From Alphaproteobacteria bacterium (GTDB lineage Bacteria; Pseudomonadota; Alphaproteobacteria; UBA9655): a stretch of 39,707 bases of DNA. Every line of letters begins with the position of its first letter. Position 1 is the stretch's first letter. Made by a program: the position numbers and the translations under genes. The notes beneath the pieces were generated by a model. That model was not told the DNA's origin and did not search any database. It saw nothing but the letters and a program-made list of their open reading frames with translations. Positions 16,268-26,744 of the stretch are shown here, piece after piece. The stretch covers positions 1 through 39,707 of the forward strand of contig JAIEPE010000042.1 in NCBI GenBank assembly GCA_019749915.1, written 5' to 3'.

Positions 16268-17779
16268 ATGGGCGATTTGCACTCTGTGCCGGGGAGTAAC
16301 TTGACACCCCTGAGTTTGATCAAGCATCTTGAGAATAAATTATTGATTGGTGGGAAACTTATGGCCGCAAAAAGCCAGCAGTCTTTCCCCATCCATAATC
16401 CAGCCACTATGGAAGTCATTGGTCATGCAGCTGAAGCGGATGCTCAGGATGTGAATGACGCCGTTGAAATCGCGAAGAAAGCTCAAAAGGAATGGCGGCA
16501 TATGGATGCGGCCAAGCGTGGCCATTTAGTAACCCAGTGTGGTGATCTTTTGGAGGCACATCAAGATGAGCTTGCACGTCTCATGACCCTTGAAACAGGT
16601 AAAGCTTTGCGTACAGAAAGCCAAGTAGAAGCCAAAATTTTTGCGAATACCTTTCGTTTTTATGGTGGTCTTGCCTTAGAGCTGAAAGGAGAGACTATCC
16701 CCTTTAGTGATTCCATGTTAGCCGTTACTATTCGTGAGCCCTTAGGCGTTGTAGGCGCCATTATTGCTTGGAATGTTCCCCTCCTTTTGATGTCTCTCAA
16801 GGTGGCCCCTGCTCTTGTAGCTGGGAATACGGTTGTGATTAAGTCCGCTGAAGAGGCTCCCTTTGCCGTTTTAAGAGCGGCTGAGATTATGAATACTATT
16901 CTTCCTCCAGGAGTGCTTAATATGATTTCCGGCGATGGACCCACAACGGGAGAAGCTTTGGTGCGTCATCCAGATGTGGCAAAGGTCACCTTTACAGGGT
17001 CCGTTGAGACGGGAAAAAAGATTTATAAAAATTCCAGTGAAAAGTTAGTTCCTGTTACTTTGGAGTTGGGGGGGAAAAGTCCCATGATTGTGTGTGAAGA
17101 CGTTGATGTGGATAAGGTCATTGAAGGGGCCCTGACCAGTATGCGTTTTACTCGTCAAGGACAGAGTTGTACGGCCGCAAGTCGGATTTTTGTTCATGAG
17201 TCTGTTTTTGGTTCCTTTCTGGAAGGTCTGAAGGCAAAGCTCAATGAGCTTAAAATTGGTGATCCCATGGATATGGAAACGGATGTTGGTAGTGTGATTT
17301 CTCCCACTCAACACCAAAAGATTCTCACCTATGTGGATATAGGGAAAAAGACGCCTGGGGCTACGGCTCATGAGTGTTCAGCTTTACCTACAGATCCTAA
17401 GCTTTCAAAGGGCCTTTTTGTCCAGCCTGTCCTTTTCACAGGTATTCCCAATTCTCACCAGTTGAGTCAGGAAGAAATCTTTGGCCCCGTAACCGTTTTG
17501 ATTCCTTGGAAGAATTTTGATGATGTTATCAACCAGGCTAATGATTCGGACTATGGCTTAGCGGCAACTCTTTGGACAAATGATTTAAAGCGTGCGCTGC
17601 AAGGGGTTCACCGTCTTGAAGCTGGCTTTGTTCAGGTTAATCAGAATGTAGTTGTCCAGCCCGGCCTTTCCTATGGAGGCATGAAGTCTTCTGGAGTTGG
17701 TAAGGAGGCCTCCCTTGAAGCCATGCTAGAGCATTTTACCCATAAGAAAACCATTATTTTTAATATGAGTGGGGACTAG
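16268..17779 (+). CDS. NAD(P)+-dependent aldehyde dehydrogenase
   Basis: This encodes 503 residues. A near-perfect ribosome site (GGAGG) precedes the ATG at 16268. Catalytic residues are in place: Asn169 (AWNVPL), Glu266 (LELGGKSP) and Cys301 (GQSCTAAS). Cofactor segments VIKSAEEAP and FTGSVETGK fit the betaine/phenylacetaldehyde-type ALDH group, but the substrate cannot be fixed from sequence. The first 30 residues or so extend beyond the usual start, and a second ATG (MAAKSQQ, near residue 32) is a possible shorter start. It is divergent from the alpha/beta hydrolase gene. Confidence 0.93.
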   Translation: MGDLHSVPGSNLTPLSLIKHLENKLLIGGKLMAAKSQQSFPIHNPATMEVIGHAAEADAQDVNDAVEIAKKAQKEWRHMDAAKRGHLVTQCGDLLEAHQDELARLMTLETGKALRTESQVEAKIFANTFRFYGGLALELKGETIPFSDSMLAVTIREPLGVVGAIIAWNVPLLLMSLKVAPALVAGNTVVIKSAEEAPFAVLRAAEIMNTILPPGVLNMISGDGPTTGEALVRHPDVAKVTFTGSVETGKKIYKNSSEKLVPVTLELGGKSPMIVCEDVDVDKVIEGALTSMRFTRQGQSCTAASRIFVHESVFGSFLEGLKAKLNELKIGDPMDMETDVGSVISPTQHQKILTYVDIGKKTPGATAHECSALPTDPKLSKGLFVQPVLFTGIPNSHQLSQEEIFGPVTVLIPWKNFDDVINQANDSDYGLAATLWTNDLKRALQGVHRLEAGFVQVNQNVVVQPGLSYGGMKSSGVGKEASLEAMLEHFTHKKTIIFNMSGD

Positions 17780-17794
17780 AAGAGAGAAATATTC

Positions 17795-18076
17795 ATGCCC
17801 TCTTATGTGTATATCCTTGCAAGCAGAAAAAACGGTACGCTATATACCGGAGTCACATCAAATCTTATAAAGAGAGTATACGAACATAAAGAAAAAGTTT
17901 TTGGGGGATTTACAGCTGAATATAATGTCAATCTCTTGGTCTATTATGAAATGCATGAAGAAATATCTGAAGCAATTTTACGAGAAAAGCGCATAAAAAA
18001 ATGGCGGCGAGCTTGGAAGTTAGAGCTTATTGAAAAGGAAAATCCTTACTGGAAGGATTTATATGAACAATTATAG
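17795..18076 (+). CDS. GIY-YIG nuclease family protein
   Basis: This encodes 93 residues, one stand-alone GIY-YIG domain of the UPF0213/YhbQ type. YVYILASRKNGTLYTGVTSN carries the VYI...YTG version of the motif, LIKRVYEHK the catalytic Arg region, and EAILREKRIKKWRR the conserved Glu/Lys helix. Such small proteins are common in alphaproteobacteria, and their cellular role is unsettled. It starts 15 bp after the aldehyde dehydrogenase stop, with only a weak GAGAGAAA ribosome site. Confidence 0.9.
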   Translation: MPSYVYILASRKNGTLYTGVTSNLIKRVYEHKEKVFGGFTAEYNVNLLVYYEMHEEISEAILREKRIKKWRRAWKLELIEKENPYWKDLYEQL

Positions 18077-18167
18077 AGTTATTAAACTGCGTCATGTGGG
18101 GAAATGGTGGGTTATTTAAGGATCATAGTGCTCCTCACTGGATCTTCCCTCTTGTTATACATACCCA

Positions 18168-18327
18168 CGTCATCCCGGAATTTAGAAAAGCTTAGCGTTT
18201 AGCTTAGCTTTTCTTAATATCCGGGACCCAGGAATACCATGTTTCGAAACTCGCTCTAGGTCCCGGATATTAAAAAACCCTAACACTCGCAATAGCTCGT
18301 GAAGGGTTTTTAAATTCCGGGATGACG
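18168..18327. repeat. 160-bp palindromic element that can fold as a three-arm cloverleaf
   Basis: A 17-bp outer arm, CGTCATCCCGGAATTTA (18168-18184), is exactly complementary to 18311-18327. Three hairpins lie inside. The first has a 9-bp stem, 18184-18192 with 18206-18214. The second has a 14-bp perfect stem, 18215-18228 with 18259-18272, with the palindrome GTTTCGAAAC at its loop. The third has a 9-bp stem, 18273-18281 with 18303-18311. The first and third stems share end bases with the outer arm. No protein is encoded. Both sides of the element (18077-18167 and 18328-18458) show nothing recognisable. Confidence 0.88.
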
Positions 18328-18458
18328 CCAGAAGGTAGAGTACGGGTTTCCTCTTATTTTAGACGTTTGCTGTGACCTCTAACTGTCCCCATTGTTAAGC
18401 TATAAGTGGTGTGCTATAAGCTTTTTTATATTCAAATTTGGTTATAAAAGGAAAAAAT

Positions 18459-19217
18459 ATGTCTCAGAAAAGTCGCCTCTTTGCTTTGTCAAGAACGCTG
18501 GTTGCGTCTACAATATTTACCCTTGTATTCGTTTTTACAGCTTCTTCCTCTCTCAAAGCCCAAGAGGAAAATACATCTATTGTTGTTCAATTGATTGATC
18601 GAGTGGGAAATCTTGAAGAGGAGAACCGCGACTTTCGAGGCCAATTAGAAGAAGCGCGTCATGAAATTGATCAACTTACCAAGCGCATGGAAACCTTAAG
18701 CGCGGATGTGGATTATCGTTTGAATAATGCAGAAAGTGGAGGTGTGTCGAGGGAGGCACCTTCCGTGTCTCCTTCCGCGTCTGAACCGGTATCTCGGACA
18801 TCTTCATCTTCCAAGCATGAAGAAGAGCCTTCTTCTCCTTCATCTTCTAAGGACGCCTATGAAAAGGCTCGGAATTTATTGGAGCAAGGTGATTATAAAG
18901 CTGCTGAACATGCTTTTTCTTCTTTTGTAATCTCCCATCCGAAGGATGAGCAAGCGGGGGCTGCCCAATATTGGTATGGGGTTACCTTTTTTGCCCGTGG
19001 TGACTATGAAAAGGCGGCCACTGCTTTTGCCAAAGGTTATAAAAACTATCCCAAATCACCTAAGGCACCTGATATGTTGTTAAAATTGGCTAAATCTTTA
19101 GGAGAACTGGATCGTAATGCAGATGCATGTACGGCTCTGGATCAATTGACTTCTGAATACCCAAAAGCTCATAAATCCGAAGTTGTAGCCGAAAAGAAAA
19201 AGCGGAAGTGTAAGTAA
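18459..19217 (+). CDS. cpoB: Cell division coordinator CpoB (Tol-Pal protein YbgF)
   Basis: This encodes 252 residues from ATG at 18459 (AAAGGA upstream). An in-frame TTG at 18438 would only lengthen the N-terminus. A signal peptide ends SSSLKA|QE. A coiled coil follows (VGNLEEENRDFRGQLEEARHEIDQLTKRM), then a Ser/Pro/Glu linker, then TPR repeats starting DAYEKARNLLEQGDYKAAEHAF and continuing through QYWYGVTFFARGDYEKAATAF. This is the CpoB/YbgF layout; the protein links outer-membrane constriction to wall synthesis. The other tol-pal genes are not in this window. Confidence 0.93.
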   Translation: MSQKSRLFALSRTLVASTIFTLVFVFTASSSLKAQEENTSIVVQLIDRVGNLEEENRDFRGQLEEARHEIDQLTKRMETLSADVDYRLNNAESGGVSREAPSVSPSASEPVSRTSSSSKHEEEPSSPSSSKDAYEKARNLLEQGDYKAAEHAFSSFVISHPKDEQAGAAQYWYGVTFFARGDYEKAATAFAKGYKNYPKSPKAPDMLLKLAKSLGELDRNADACTALDQLTSEYPKAHKSEVVAEKKKRKCK

Positions 19218-19262
19218 CCTGAATTTCTGATTCACTCACTTCTAACGTTCCTCATAAAATGC

Positions 19263-20258
19263 TTACCTCTGTAACTTCTCCGCAACCTCAAGAGCAGCAT
19301 AGGTGAAAATAGCTGAGGCGCCGGCGCGCTTGAAGGCCATCAGGGTTTCAAAAATGATCTTATCATAATCGATCCATCCCCGTTCGCTCGCGGCCTTGAG
19401 CATGCTGTATTCGCCGCTCACTTGATAGGCAAAGATGGGCAAGGGAAAAGCTTCTTTTAAGCGGTAGATAATATCAAGATAAGGAAGTCCTGGCTTGACC
19501 ATCAGCATATCAGCGCCTTCCAGTAGATCTTGCGCTCCTTCTCGCAAGGCTTCTAGGGCGTTTGCGGGGTCCATTTGATAGGTTTTTTTATCGCCTGTAA
19601 GAACAGCGTTTGAGCCTAAAGCATCCCGAAAGGGACCATAAAAGGCAGAGGCATATTTAGCTGCATAGGACATAATCCGGACATGTTGATAGCCATTGTG
19701 ATCCAGAACTTTTCGTATGGCTCCGATACGACCATCCATCATGTCAGAGGGAGCAATAATGTCGACTCCTGCCTTTGCTTGATTAAGGGACATTTCGGAC
19801 AATATTTCAACGGTTTCATCATTGGCGACATAGCTATTGCGCAGCACGCCGTCATGACCATGGCTTGTATAAGGATCAAGAGCTACATCGACAATAAGGC
19901 CTAAGTCGGGAAGAGTTTCCTTAATCAGGCGACTGGCTTGACATACCAGGTTATTGGGATTGAGGGCTTCTTTGCCTTCCTCACATTTTAAGATAGGGTT
20001 GGTGTAGGGAAAAAGGGCAATGGCCTTGATACCTGAATCTTTAATCCGTTGGCAAAAGGGAATCAATTGATCTAACGAATGGCGATATACGCCAGGCATG
20101 GCGGCAATGTCTCGGGGGGAATCCTTATCCCGAATAAAAAGAGGGAGGATAAGGTCATTTACGGAGAGCCGGTTTTCCGCAACCAAATCGCGGCACCAGC
20201 TATCTTGGCGATTGCGCCTTAGGCGGGAGTGAGGGTATTCAGCGGTGAGTATTCTCAT
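19263..20258 (-). CDS. hemB: Delta-aminolevulinic acid dehydratase (porphobilinogen synthase)
   Basis: This encodes 331 residues from ATG at 20258 (AGGAAA upstream); a TTG two codons earlier is unlikely. It condenses two 5-aminolevulinates to porphobilinogen in haem synthesis. The Schiff-base lysines are in MSYAAKYASAFYGP (about Lys201) and MLMVKPGLPYLD (about Lys255). The metal segment reads DVALDPYTSHGHDG, with Asp where zinc enzymes have Cys, so it is the Mg/K-dependent type typical of alphaproteobacteria. It is separated from lepA by 304 bp of repeats, so it may have its own promoter. Confidence 0.97.
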   Translation of the reverse strand: MRILTAEYPHSRLRRNRQDSWCRDLVAENRLSVNDLILPLFIRDKDSPRDIAAMPGVYRHSLDQLIPFCQRIKDSGIKAIALFPYTNPILKCEEGKEALNPNNLVCQASRLIKETLPDLGLIVDVALDPYTSHGHDGVLRNSYVANDETVEILSEMSLNQAKAGVDIIAPSDMMDGRIGAIRKVLDHNGYQHVRIMSYAAKYASAFYGPFRDALGSNAVLTGDKKTYQMDPANALEALREGAQDLLEGADMLMVKPGLPYLDIIYRLKEAFPLPIFAYQVSGEYSMLKAASERGWIDYDKIIFETLMAFKRAGASAIFTYAALEVAEKLQR

Positions 20259-20326
20259 TGCCAATTTCCTTTTTTACTGTGTAAATCACATATAGCCATT
20301 TAACTTGAAGAAGCCTTGCTGAAGAA

Positions 20327-20394
20327 TGGATCCCGCGGTCAAGCCGCGAGACGTCACCCCCACACGACGCCCCGCGACTTGATCGCGGGGTCCA
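20327..20394. repeat. A-type palindromic repeat, copy 1
   Basis: TGGA...TCCA ends enclose CCCGCGGTCAAGCCGCGAG and CCCCGCGACTTGATCGCGGGG hairpins separated by GACGTCA...ACGACG. Related copies at 26783 and 32911 share the TCAAG loop and the GACG boxes. This is the one A copy that is not inside a B element. The hemB-lepA gap (20259-20562) is otherwise taken up by the C-type repeat at 20460. Confidence 0.8.
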
Positions 20395-20459
20395 GGAATA
20401 CAGTAATGTGGGCAAAAAAGGCACCTTCAAGTCCGATGAGTATAGAAAAAATAAATCTC

Positions 20460-20554
20460 CGTCATTGCGAGAAGGGTCGAAGGCCCGACGAAGCAATCCA
20501 TCTTTCCAATGAATCCATGGATTGCCGCGCCCACTGTGTGGGCTCGCAATGACG
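20460..20554. repeat. C-type palindromic repeat, copy 1
   Basis: CGTCATTGCGAG (20460-20471) and CTCGCAATGACG (20543-20554) are exact inverted ends. Inside lie GAAGCAATCCAT and ATGGATTGCCGCG. The other copy, at 33696-33789, has the same modules in reverse order, so the two copies point opposite ways. Elements of this style are scattered through many proteobacterial genomes. Confidence 0.85.
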
Positions 20555-20562
20555 GGTAACAC

Positions 20563-22365
20563 TTAATCATCACCCATTTTTAACGCCGCAAGGAAGGCGG
20601 ACTGGGGAATTTCAACGTTTCCAATCTGACGCATCCTCTTTTTACCTGCTTTTTGCTTATCCAAAAGTTTTCTTTTCCGTGAGACATCGCCTCCATAACA
20701 TTTGGCCGTCACATCCTTACGCAGGGCAGAAATGGTCTCTCGAGCGATGACCTTACCGCCTATGGCCGCTTGAATAGCAATTTTAAAGAGTTGCCGTGGG
20801 ATGAGTTCCTTTAAACGCTCGCACAAAATGCGCCCCCGTGTTTCCGCATGATCCCGATGTACAATGATGGCAAGAGCATCTACAGGCTCTGCATTGACCA
20901 AGATGGAAAGTTTCACCAAATTCCCTTCCTCGTAGCCATCCATTTGATAATCAAAACTGGCGTAGCCTCGGCTGACGGATTTTAAACGATCATAAAAATC
21001 AAAGACAACTTCATTGAGGGGAAGACGATAGACAATCATCGCTCGGTTGCCCACATAGGTGAGATCCAACTGAACCCCGCGCCGTTCGGTACACAGCGTA
21101 AGGATAGAGCCTAAATATTCATCGGGCACCATGATAGTGGCCTTAATCCAGGGCTCTTCCATTTTTGCGATTTTGACTACATCGGGCATGTCGGCAGGAT
21201 TATGCAACTCGAGCACCTCACCCTTGGTCAGGTGGATTTTATAAACGACACTAGGCGCTGTTGTGACCAAATCAAGGTTGAACTCTCGCTCAAGGCGCTC
21301 TTGGATGATTTCAAGGTGTAACAGCCCTAAAAAGCCGCAGCGGAATCCAAAGCCAAGGGCCGCTGAACTTTCCGGCTCAAACATAAAACTGGCATCATTG
21401 AGCCGCAGCTTCCCAAGGCTCTCTCGTAAATGTTCAAATTCGGCGGCATCAGCAGGAAAAAGGCCGCAGAAAACCACAGGAACACTTGGTTTAAAACCAG
21501 GCAAGGCCGCAGCGGCGGGACGCCTTTCTTCTGTGATTGTATCTCCTACATTGCAATCGCTGACGGCCTTGATGGCGGCTGTAAAAAACCCAACTTCCCC
21601 CGGATAAAGGGCAGGGAGATTTTCGCGTTTTGGGGTAAAGACACCGACCTGGTCTACGGGGTAAACCGATCCGGTTGACATCATTTTTATCTTTATTCCT
21701 GGTTTTAAAACGCCATCAATGATGCGTACGAGGATGATAACGCCCAGATAGGCATCATACCAACTATCCACCAAAAGGGCCTTTAAAGGGGCATCTTTGT
21801 CGCCCTGGGGAGGAGGAAGGCGATGGACAAGAGCTTCCAATACATCGGGGACTCCTAAACCTGTTTTTGCAGAGACAAGAAGAGCCTCGCTGGCATCAAG
21901 ACCTATCACGTCTTCAATTTGCTCCTTAACCCGGTCAGGGTCTGCGGCCGGCAGGTCTGCTTTGTTTAAGACGGGAATAATTTCATGATTGTTATCAATA
22001 GCCTGATAGACATTAGCAAGGGTTTGAGCTTCCACACCTTGGCTGGCATCCACGACCAAAAGAGAGCCCTCACAGGCTGCAAGGGACCGGCTGACCTCAT
22101 AGGCAAAGTCCACATGACCCGGCGTATCCATCAAATTAAGTTGATAGATCTCTCCATTTTTTGCCTTATAGGTCAGACGCACGGTTTGGGCTTTGATGGT
22201 AATGCCCCGTTCCCGTTCAATATCCATGCTATCAAGAACTTGCGCTTTAAGTTCACGCTCCGTAAGGCCGCCACAGAGTTGAATGAGGCGGTCCGCGAGG
22301 GTTGATTTTCCATGATCAATGTGGGCAATGATCGAGAAGTTTCGAATATGAGAGAGATCCGTCAT
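20563..22365 (-). CDS. lepA: Elongation factor 4 (LepA)
   Basis: This encodes 600 residues, the normal length. LepA is a ribosome-associated GTPase that helps initiation or back-translocation. G1 is AHIDHGKST (14-22), the switch-I block [10 protein letters not shown] lies at 51-60, G3 is DTPGH (80-84) and G4 is NKADLP (134-139). The C-terminal LepA-specific end ([24 protein letters not shown]) is complete. The ATG overlaps the pheT stop by 4 bp, indicating coupling with pheST. Confidence 0.98.
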   Translation of the reverse strand: MTDLSHIRNFSIIAHIDHGKSTLADRLIQLCGGLTERELKAQVLDSMDIERERGITIKAQTVRLTYKAKNGEIYQLNLMDTPGHVDFAYEVSRSLAACEGSLLVVDASQGVEAQTLANVYQAIDNNHEIIPVLNKADLPAADPDRVKEQIEDVIGLDASEALLVSAKTGLGVPDVLEALVHRLPPPQGDKDAPLKALLVDSWYDAYLGVIILVRIIDGVLKPGIKIKMMSTGSVYPVDQVGVFTPKRENLPALYPGEVGFFTAAIKAVSDCNVGDTITEERRPAAAALPGFKPSVPVVFCGLFPADAAEFEHLRESLGKLRLNDASFMFEPESSAALGFGFRCGFLGLLHLEIIQERLEREFNLDLVTTAPSVVYKIHLTKGEVLELHNPADMPDVVKIAKMEEPWIKATIMVPDEYLGSILTLCTERRGVQLDLTYVGNRAMIVYRLPLNEVVFDFYDRLKSVSRGYASFDYQMDGYEEGNLVKLSILVNAEPVDALAIIVHRDHAETRGRILCERLKELIPRQLFKIAIQAAIGGKVIARETISALRKDVTAKCYGGDVSRKRKLLDKQKAGKKRMRQIGNVEIPQSAFLAALKMGDD

Positions 22366-24722
22366 TGACGTAAAGCTCCCCCCACATTTTTTTCGACAGA
22401 GGAAATAATTTTTTGAGAAATCATTTGAATTTCATTTTCCGTTAAGGTGTGGTCTTTGGGATGAATGCGTATGCGCAGAGCCAGAGACTTTTTTCCCTCT
22501 CCCATAGCAAAAACATCAAAAATAGAAAGGCTTATTTTGAGTGATGGCTCGGCCTTGACGACAGCCTTGATAAGGCTATCAGCGGCAACGTCTTGAGCGA
22601 CTACAAAAGCAAAATCCCGGTCAACCACTTGATAAGGTGATAATTCCAGCTTGGGTTTTGCCATTGTTTTTTTCTTTGGCTGGGGAAGGCGGTCAATAAA
22701 AACTTCAAAAGCTAGGGCAGGCCCTTTGACATCAAAAGCCTTCAGGACGCGGGGATGCAATTCCCCAAAATAGCCTACAACTTGGGGGCCAAATTTAAAG
22801 GTGCCTGAGCGTCCAGGGTGATACCAGCTGGGGCCACTCGCCTCAACTTGAGGGGAAAGGCCTGTGAGTTCAAAAAGGGCAAGAGCATCGGCCTTAACAT
22901 CATAAATATCAACAGGGCGCTTTTTCTCACACCACGTGTTTTGATTAAAAAGAGCACAACGCAATCCTGTTGCCATCAAGGATTGCCCTTCGGGAGTTGG
23001 GTTTGCGTATTGCGGGCCTACTTCAAAAAATGCAATGGTCTCTGCGGCTCTATTTTGATTTTGAAGGGCCGCTTTGAGTAAATTAGGTAAAAGATTCGGG
23101 CGCATCCCATTGAGATCTTGACTGAGAGGATTCATTAAAATCAGATGCTTATCAATACCTCCAAAGAGTTTTGCTTCTTGCTTAGACATAAAGGACCAGG
23201 TGATCACTTCTGTAAGGCCTTGGCTGGCAAGACGATCGCGGATGACAAAACGGCGTTCCTGAGCAGGGGCTAAGGGCTTTTGTTCAGGGCGCTCTCCATA
23301 AGGAACAGAGGGAATTTTATCATAGCCCACAATGCGCAAGATTTCTTCCACCAGGTCCGCTTCTTGGGTGATGTCGAAACGCCAAGAGGGAGGAATGACG
23401 CTGTAGCCATTTTCATCTTCAATAAGTTTAAAACCAAGACTGCGTAAAATTTTTTCAACCTCCATAGGATCAATAGCCAGCCCGCCAAGAGTTTCAAGGC
23501 GCACGGTAAAAAAGGGAATTTCCATCTCCTCATAAGGAGGCTGGCCTTCAACTAGAACCTGACTGGCTTCTCCTCCACAAATATCCAGAATCATTTGGGT
23601 AGCAGCCTCAAGACCTGGAAGAGTGGAGAGGGGATCCACGCCCCGTTCAAAACGGTGGCGGGAATCGCTGATAATATTGAGGGCACGTCCTGTGATGGAG
23701 GTGTGAATAGGATCAAAAAAAGCCGATTCCAAAAAGACCGTTTGGGTTGTCTCATCGCACCCTGTGCTTTCGCCGCCCATCACGCCTGCAAGGGAGATAA
23801 CTCCCGAGTCATCAACAATGACAGTCATCTCATTGGAAAGGGTATAGATCTTTTCATCAAGAGCTTTAAAGGTTTCTCCCTCTTTCGACAATCGAACGGA
23901 AAGATTTCCCTTAATTTTATCGGCATCAAAAACGTGAAGGGGCCGTCCCCAATCATAGGTGAAAAAGTTTGTAATATCAACGAGCGCTGAAATGGGCCGA
24001 AGACCAATAGCTCGCAGCTTTTTCTGAAGCCATTCAGGGCTCGGGCCATTTTTAAGCCCTCGTATCACCCGCCCTGTAAAATAAGGGCAGGCCTCAAGGT
24101 CAACCTTTAGGGAAAGGGGACAAGGAAATGTGCCTGAAACTTTTGCTATCTTTAAAGGCTTTAGAGTTCCAATACCGGTTGCTGCAAGATCACGGGCAAC
24201 CCCATGAACACTAAGGCAATCGCCGCGATTGGGGGTGACTTCAATTTCAATGAGAGGATCATTCAGCTCGAGCCACTCAGCATAGGATTTTCCAACGGGG
24301 GCTTTAGGGTCAACTTCAATGATGCCCTCGGAGGCCTCTTCCAAAAGAAGTTCTTCACTTGAGCACAGCATGCCAAAGCTTTCTACATCTCTCACCTTTC
24401 CCACTTTAAGGACTTGCTGAGTTGAGGGGATGATATGACCTGGGCGAGCAAGAACCGCCTTGAGTCCCTTGCGGGCATTTTTTGCCCCACAAACCACCTG
24501 AATGACTTCACTCCCCGTTTGGACTTTGCACACCTGAAGACGATCCGCATTGGGGTGCTTTTCAGCCTCGACAATTTCACAGATCGTAAAAGGTGTCAGC
24601 GCTTCTCCGGGATTTTTGATTTTATCCACCACAAGGCCAAGACTCGTCAACTTTTCTGAAATTTCCTCAAGACTTGCCTTTGTATCTAAATGTTCTTTAA
24701 GCCATGAAAGGGTAAACCGCAT
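22362..24722 (-). CDS. pheT: Phenylalanyl-tRNA synthetase beta subunit
   Basis: This encodes 786 residues from ATG at 24722 ([13 protein letters not shown]), which has an AGGT site and sits 5 bp after the pheS stop. A longer reading frame to 24770 overlaps pheS and is not needed. Domains in order are the tRNA-binding EMAP/OB domain (about 40-150), B3/B4 editing domain, B5 domain, the core with FFEVGPQY, and the C-terminal anticodon-binding FDX-ACB domain ([15 protein letters not shown] onwards). It works as an alpha2-beta2 complex with PheS. Confidence 0.98.
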   Translation of the reverse strand: MRFTLSWLKEHLDTKASLEEISEKLTSLGLVVDKIKNPGEALTPFTICEIVEAEKHPNADRLQVCKVQTGSEVIQVVCGAKNARKGLKAVLARPGHIIPSTQQVLKVGKVRDVESFGMLCSSEELLLEEASEGIIEVDPKAPVGKSYAEWLELNDPLIEIEVTPNRGDCLSVHGVARDLAATGIGTLKPLKIAKVSGTFPCPLSLKVDLEACPYFTGRVIRGLKNGPSPEWLQKKLRAIGLRPISALVDITNFFTYDWGRPLHVFDADKIKGNLSVRLSKEGETFKALDEKIYTLSNEMTVIVDDSGVISLAGVMGGESTGCDETTQTVFLESAFFDPIHTSITGRALNIISDSRHRFERGVDPLSTLPGLEAATQMILDICGGEASQVLVEGQPPYEEMEIPFFTVRLETLGGLAIDPMEVEKILRSLGFKLIEDENGYSVIPPSWRFDITQEADLVEEILRIVGYDKIPSVPYGERPEQKPLAPAQERRFVIRDRLASQGLTEVITWSFMSKQEAKLFGGIDKHLILMNPLSQDLNGMRPNLLPNLLKAALQNQNRAAETIAFFEVGPQYANPTPEGQSLMATGLRCALFNQNTWCEKKRPVDIYDVKADALALFELTGLSPQVEASGPSWYHPGRSGTFKFGPQVVGYFGELHPRVLKAFDVKGPALAFEVFIDRLPQPKKKTMAKPKLELSPYQVVDRDFAFVVAQDVAADSLIKAVVKAEPSLKISLSIFDVFAMGEGKKSLALRIRIHPKDHTLTENEIQMISQKIISSVEKNVGGALRQ

Positions 24723-24727
24723 ACTAC

Positions 24728-25753
24728 CTACTCCCTTGCTTCTGGAGCGAAACCATAATGGTTCAGCCACCTTAAATCAGATTCAAAAAAGAGGCGCAAA
24801 TCCTCAATCCCGTATTTGAGCATGGCAATGCGCTCGAGCCCCATGCCAAAGGCAAAACCTTGGTATTCTTTGGGATCGATGTCGCAATTGCGCAGCACAT
24901 TAGGGTGCACCATCCCGCATCCTAAAATTTCAAGCCAGCTGCTGCCTTTCCACCAAATGTCCACTTCGGCAGAGGGCTCGGTGAAAGGAAAATAGCCAGG
25001 GCGGAACCTAAGTTTAAGAGAGGGATCTTCAAAGAAAAGGCGGCAGAATTCTTCGAGGCAGCCCTTGAGATGACCCATGTGGGTGTGCTTATCAATCACA
25101 AGCCCTTCAATTTGATGGAACATGGGTGTGTGCGTTGCATCATAGTCGGAGCGATAGGTACGGCCCGGCGCAATAATGCGAATAGGTGGCTGGGTTTTGA
25201 GCATGGTGCGAATTTGCACAGGAGACGTATGGGTGCGCAAAACAAGGGGTTGACCCGTGGAGGAAGAGGAGGGGAGATAAAATGTATCCTGCTCCTGGCG
25301 TGCAGGATGGTCTGGCGGAAAGTTTAAAGCGGTGAAATTATAGAAATCTTCCTCGATATCCGGCCCTTCAGCCACCACAAATCCCATTTGACCAAAGATA
25401 TGAATGGCTTGATCCATGACATGGCTTAAAGGATGGATATTACCGGTCGTTCTTGGCCGTGGCGGGAGGGTAACATCCAGGGTTTCCGAAGTAAGGCGTT
25501 CTTTTAAACTGTCCTCTTCAAGGATTTCCTTGCGCTCCTCAAGGGCTGTTACGAGCACATCCTTTAAAGCATTGAGCTCAGCTCCCAAGGTGCGCCGCTC
25601 TTCAGGTGTTTTTTGCCCTAAATCTTTCATCAAAAGGGTTATATCGCCCTTTTTCCCTAGAGCCTTGACGCGCAAGTCTTCAATCCCTTGAAGGGTAGAG
25701 ATACCTTCTAAGTCCTTTAAAAAAGTACGTTTTAATTGCTCCATTTGAGTCAT
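24728..25753 (-). CDS. pheS: Phenylalanyl-tRNA synthetase alpha subunit
   Basis: This encodes 341 residues. The N-terminal coiled coil is followed by the class II catalytic core: [19 protein letters not shown] (motif 1), [27 protein letters not shown] (motif 2) and [10 protein letters not shown] (motif 3). AAGGA lies 7-8 bp before the ATG. It leads the pheS-pheT-lepA unit and is divergent from ctrA across 221 bp. The rpmI-rplT genes that often precede pheS are not adjacent here. Confidence 0.98.
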   Translation of the reverse strand: MTQMEQLKRTFLKDLEGISTLQGIEDLRVKALGKKGDITLLMKDLGQKTPEERRTLGAELNALKDVLVTALEERKEILEEDSLKERLTSETLDVTLPPRPRTTGNIHPLSHVMDQAIHIFGQMGFVVAEGPDIEEDFYNFTALNFPPDHPARQEQDTFYLPSSSSTGQPLVLRTHTSPVQIRTMLKTQPPIRIIAPGRTYRSDYDATHTPMFHQIEGLVIDKHTHMGHLKGCLEEFCRLFFEDPSLKLRFRPGYFPFTEPSAEVDIWWKGSSWLEILGCGMVHPNVLRNCDIDPKEYQGFAFGMGLERIAMLKYGIEDLRLFFESDLRWLNHYGFAPEARE

Positions 25754-25869
25754 GGAAAATCCTTGGTTTTCAGAAACATGATTCTTTTATAGCATAACAT
25801 CTCCCCTATAAGCCAAGGGAAAACGACTCTTCTTGTTTCTTAATTTATTTTTCTCGGATCTCAAAAATT

Positions 25870-25885
25870 TTAACGGAAAATTAAC
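25870..25885. promoter_or_regulatory. CtrA-type binding box upstream of ctrA
   Basis: TTAA-CGGAAAA-TTAAC matches the full CtrA consensus TTAA-N7-TTAAC. It lies about 90 bp before the ctrA start, in the divergent pheS-ctrA spacer. Autoregulation of ctrA through such boxes is known in Caulobacter. GANTC sites, the CcrM methylation target, are at 25780-25784 and 25825-25829. Confidence 0.6.
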
Positions 25886-25974
25886 CGGATACTTGCTAAA
25901 TTTTAAGAAATAAAGCTTAATGCTCATAAGAAATTTGTATAAGAAATTGAACGACTTAACTGGGAGATAGATAC

Positions 25975-26697
25975 ATGAGAATACTATTAGTCGAAGATGA
26001 TTCCTCGACAGCAAAGGTCGTTGAATTAACTTTAAGAGCGGAAGGGTTTGTGGTCGATACGACGGATTTGGGAGAGGATGGTCTTGAGATTGGAAAACTC
26101 TATGATTATGATTTAATCATTCTTGACCTTATGCTCCCTGATATGGATGGATATGAAGTTCTAAGGCGTTTTAGGGCAGCTAACATTGCAACGCCAATTC
26201 TTATCCTCTCTGGTCTTAGTGAAATTTCCGATAAAGTAAAAGGTCTTGGCTTTGGTGCCGATGATTACCTTACCAAGCCTTTTAATAAGAATGAACTAAG
26301 TGCCCGCGTACAAGCCATTATTCGTCGTTCAAAAGGTCATGCCGAATCTATTATTCGCACAGGGCGTTTGATGGTTAATTTGCAAGCCCGTACCGTTGAA
26401 ATTGATGGACGTCCTATTCGCCTGACGGGAAAAGAATACGCGATTCTTGAGCTGTTGTCCTTGCGTAAAGGAGCTACCCTCACAAAGGAAATGTTCCTCA
26501 ATCATCTTTACGGAGGCATTGATGAACCTGAGCTAAAGATCATCGATGTCTTCGTTTGTAAGTTGCGTAAAAAACTTTGTGATGCTTTAGGCGGTGATAA
26601 TTATATTGAAACCGTTTGGGGCCGTGGTTATGTATTACGTGACTTAAATGAGCTTCAAAGCGCACCAATCTCTTCCTTAGGAAGAGTGGGAACTTAA
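25975..26697 (+). CDS. ctrA: Cell-cycle response regulator CtrA
   Basis: This encodes 240 residues, an OmpR-type regulator. The receiver domain has acidic pocket EDD (7-9), phospho-acceptor Asp51 ([10 protein letters not shown]) and Lys in LTKPF. The DNA-binding domain carries [31 protein letters not shown] and [18 protein letters not shown], nearly the Caulobacter CtrA sequence as I recall it. It controls division, polarity and replication genes in alphaproteobacteria, phosphorylated through CckA-ChpT. The C-terminal tail is not the Ala-Ala degron of Caulobacter; here it ends [14 protein letters not shown] precedes the ATG. Confidence 0.97.
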   Translation: MRILLVEDDSSTAKVVELTLRAEGFVVDTTDLGEDGLEIGKLYDYDLIILDLMLPDMDGYEVLRRFRAANIATPILILSGLSEISDKVKGLGFGADDYLTKPFNKNELSARVQAIIRRSKGHAESIIRTGRLMVNLQARTVEIDGRPIRLTGKEYAILELLSLRKGATLTKEMFLNHLYGGIDEPELKIIDVFVCKLRKKLCDALGGDNYIETVWGRGYVLRDLNELQSAPISSLGRVGT

Positions 26698-26744
26698 GCC
26701 TCAACTTGACGCTTTTTATCTTCTGTAATTTTTCACGCTTCGTA

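Noticed and set aside
20239-20562. Open frame across the hemB-lepA gap
   Set aside because: It is made of A- and C-type palindromic repeats read through by chance.
23595-23990. 131-residue plus-strand frame opposite pheT
   Set aside because: It lies wholly within the conserved pheT and has no features of its own.
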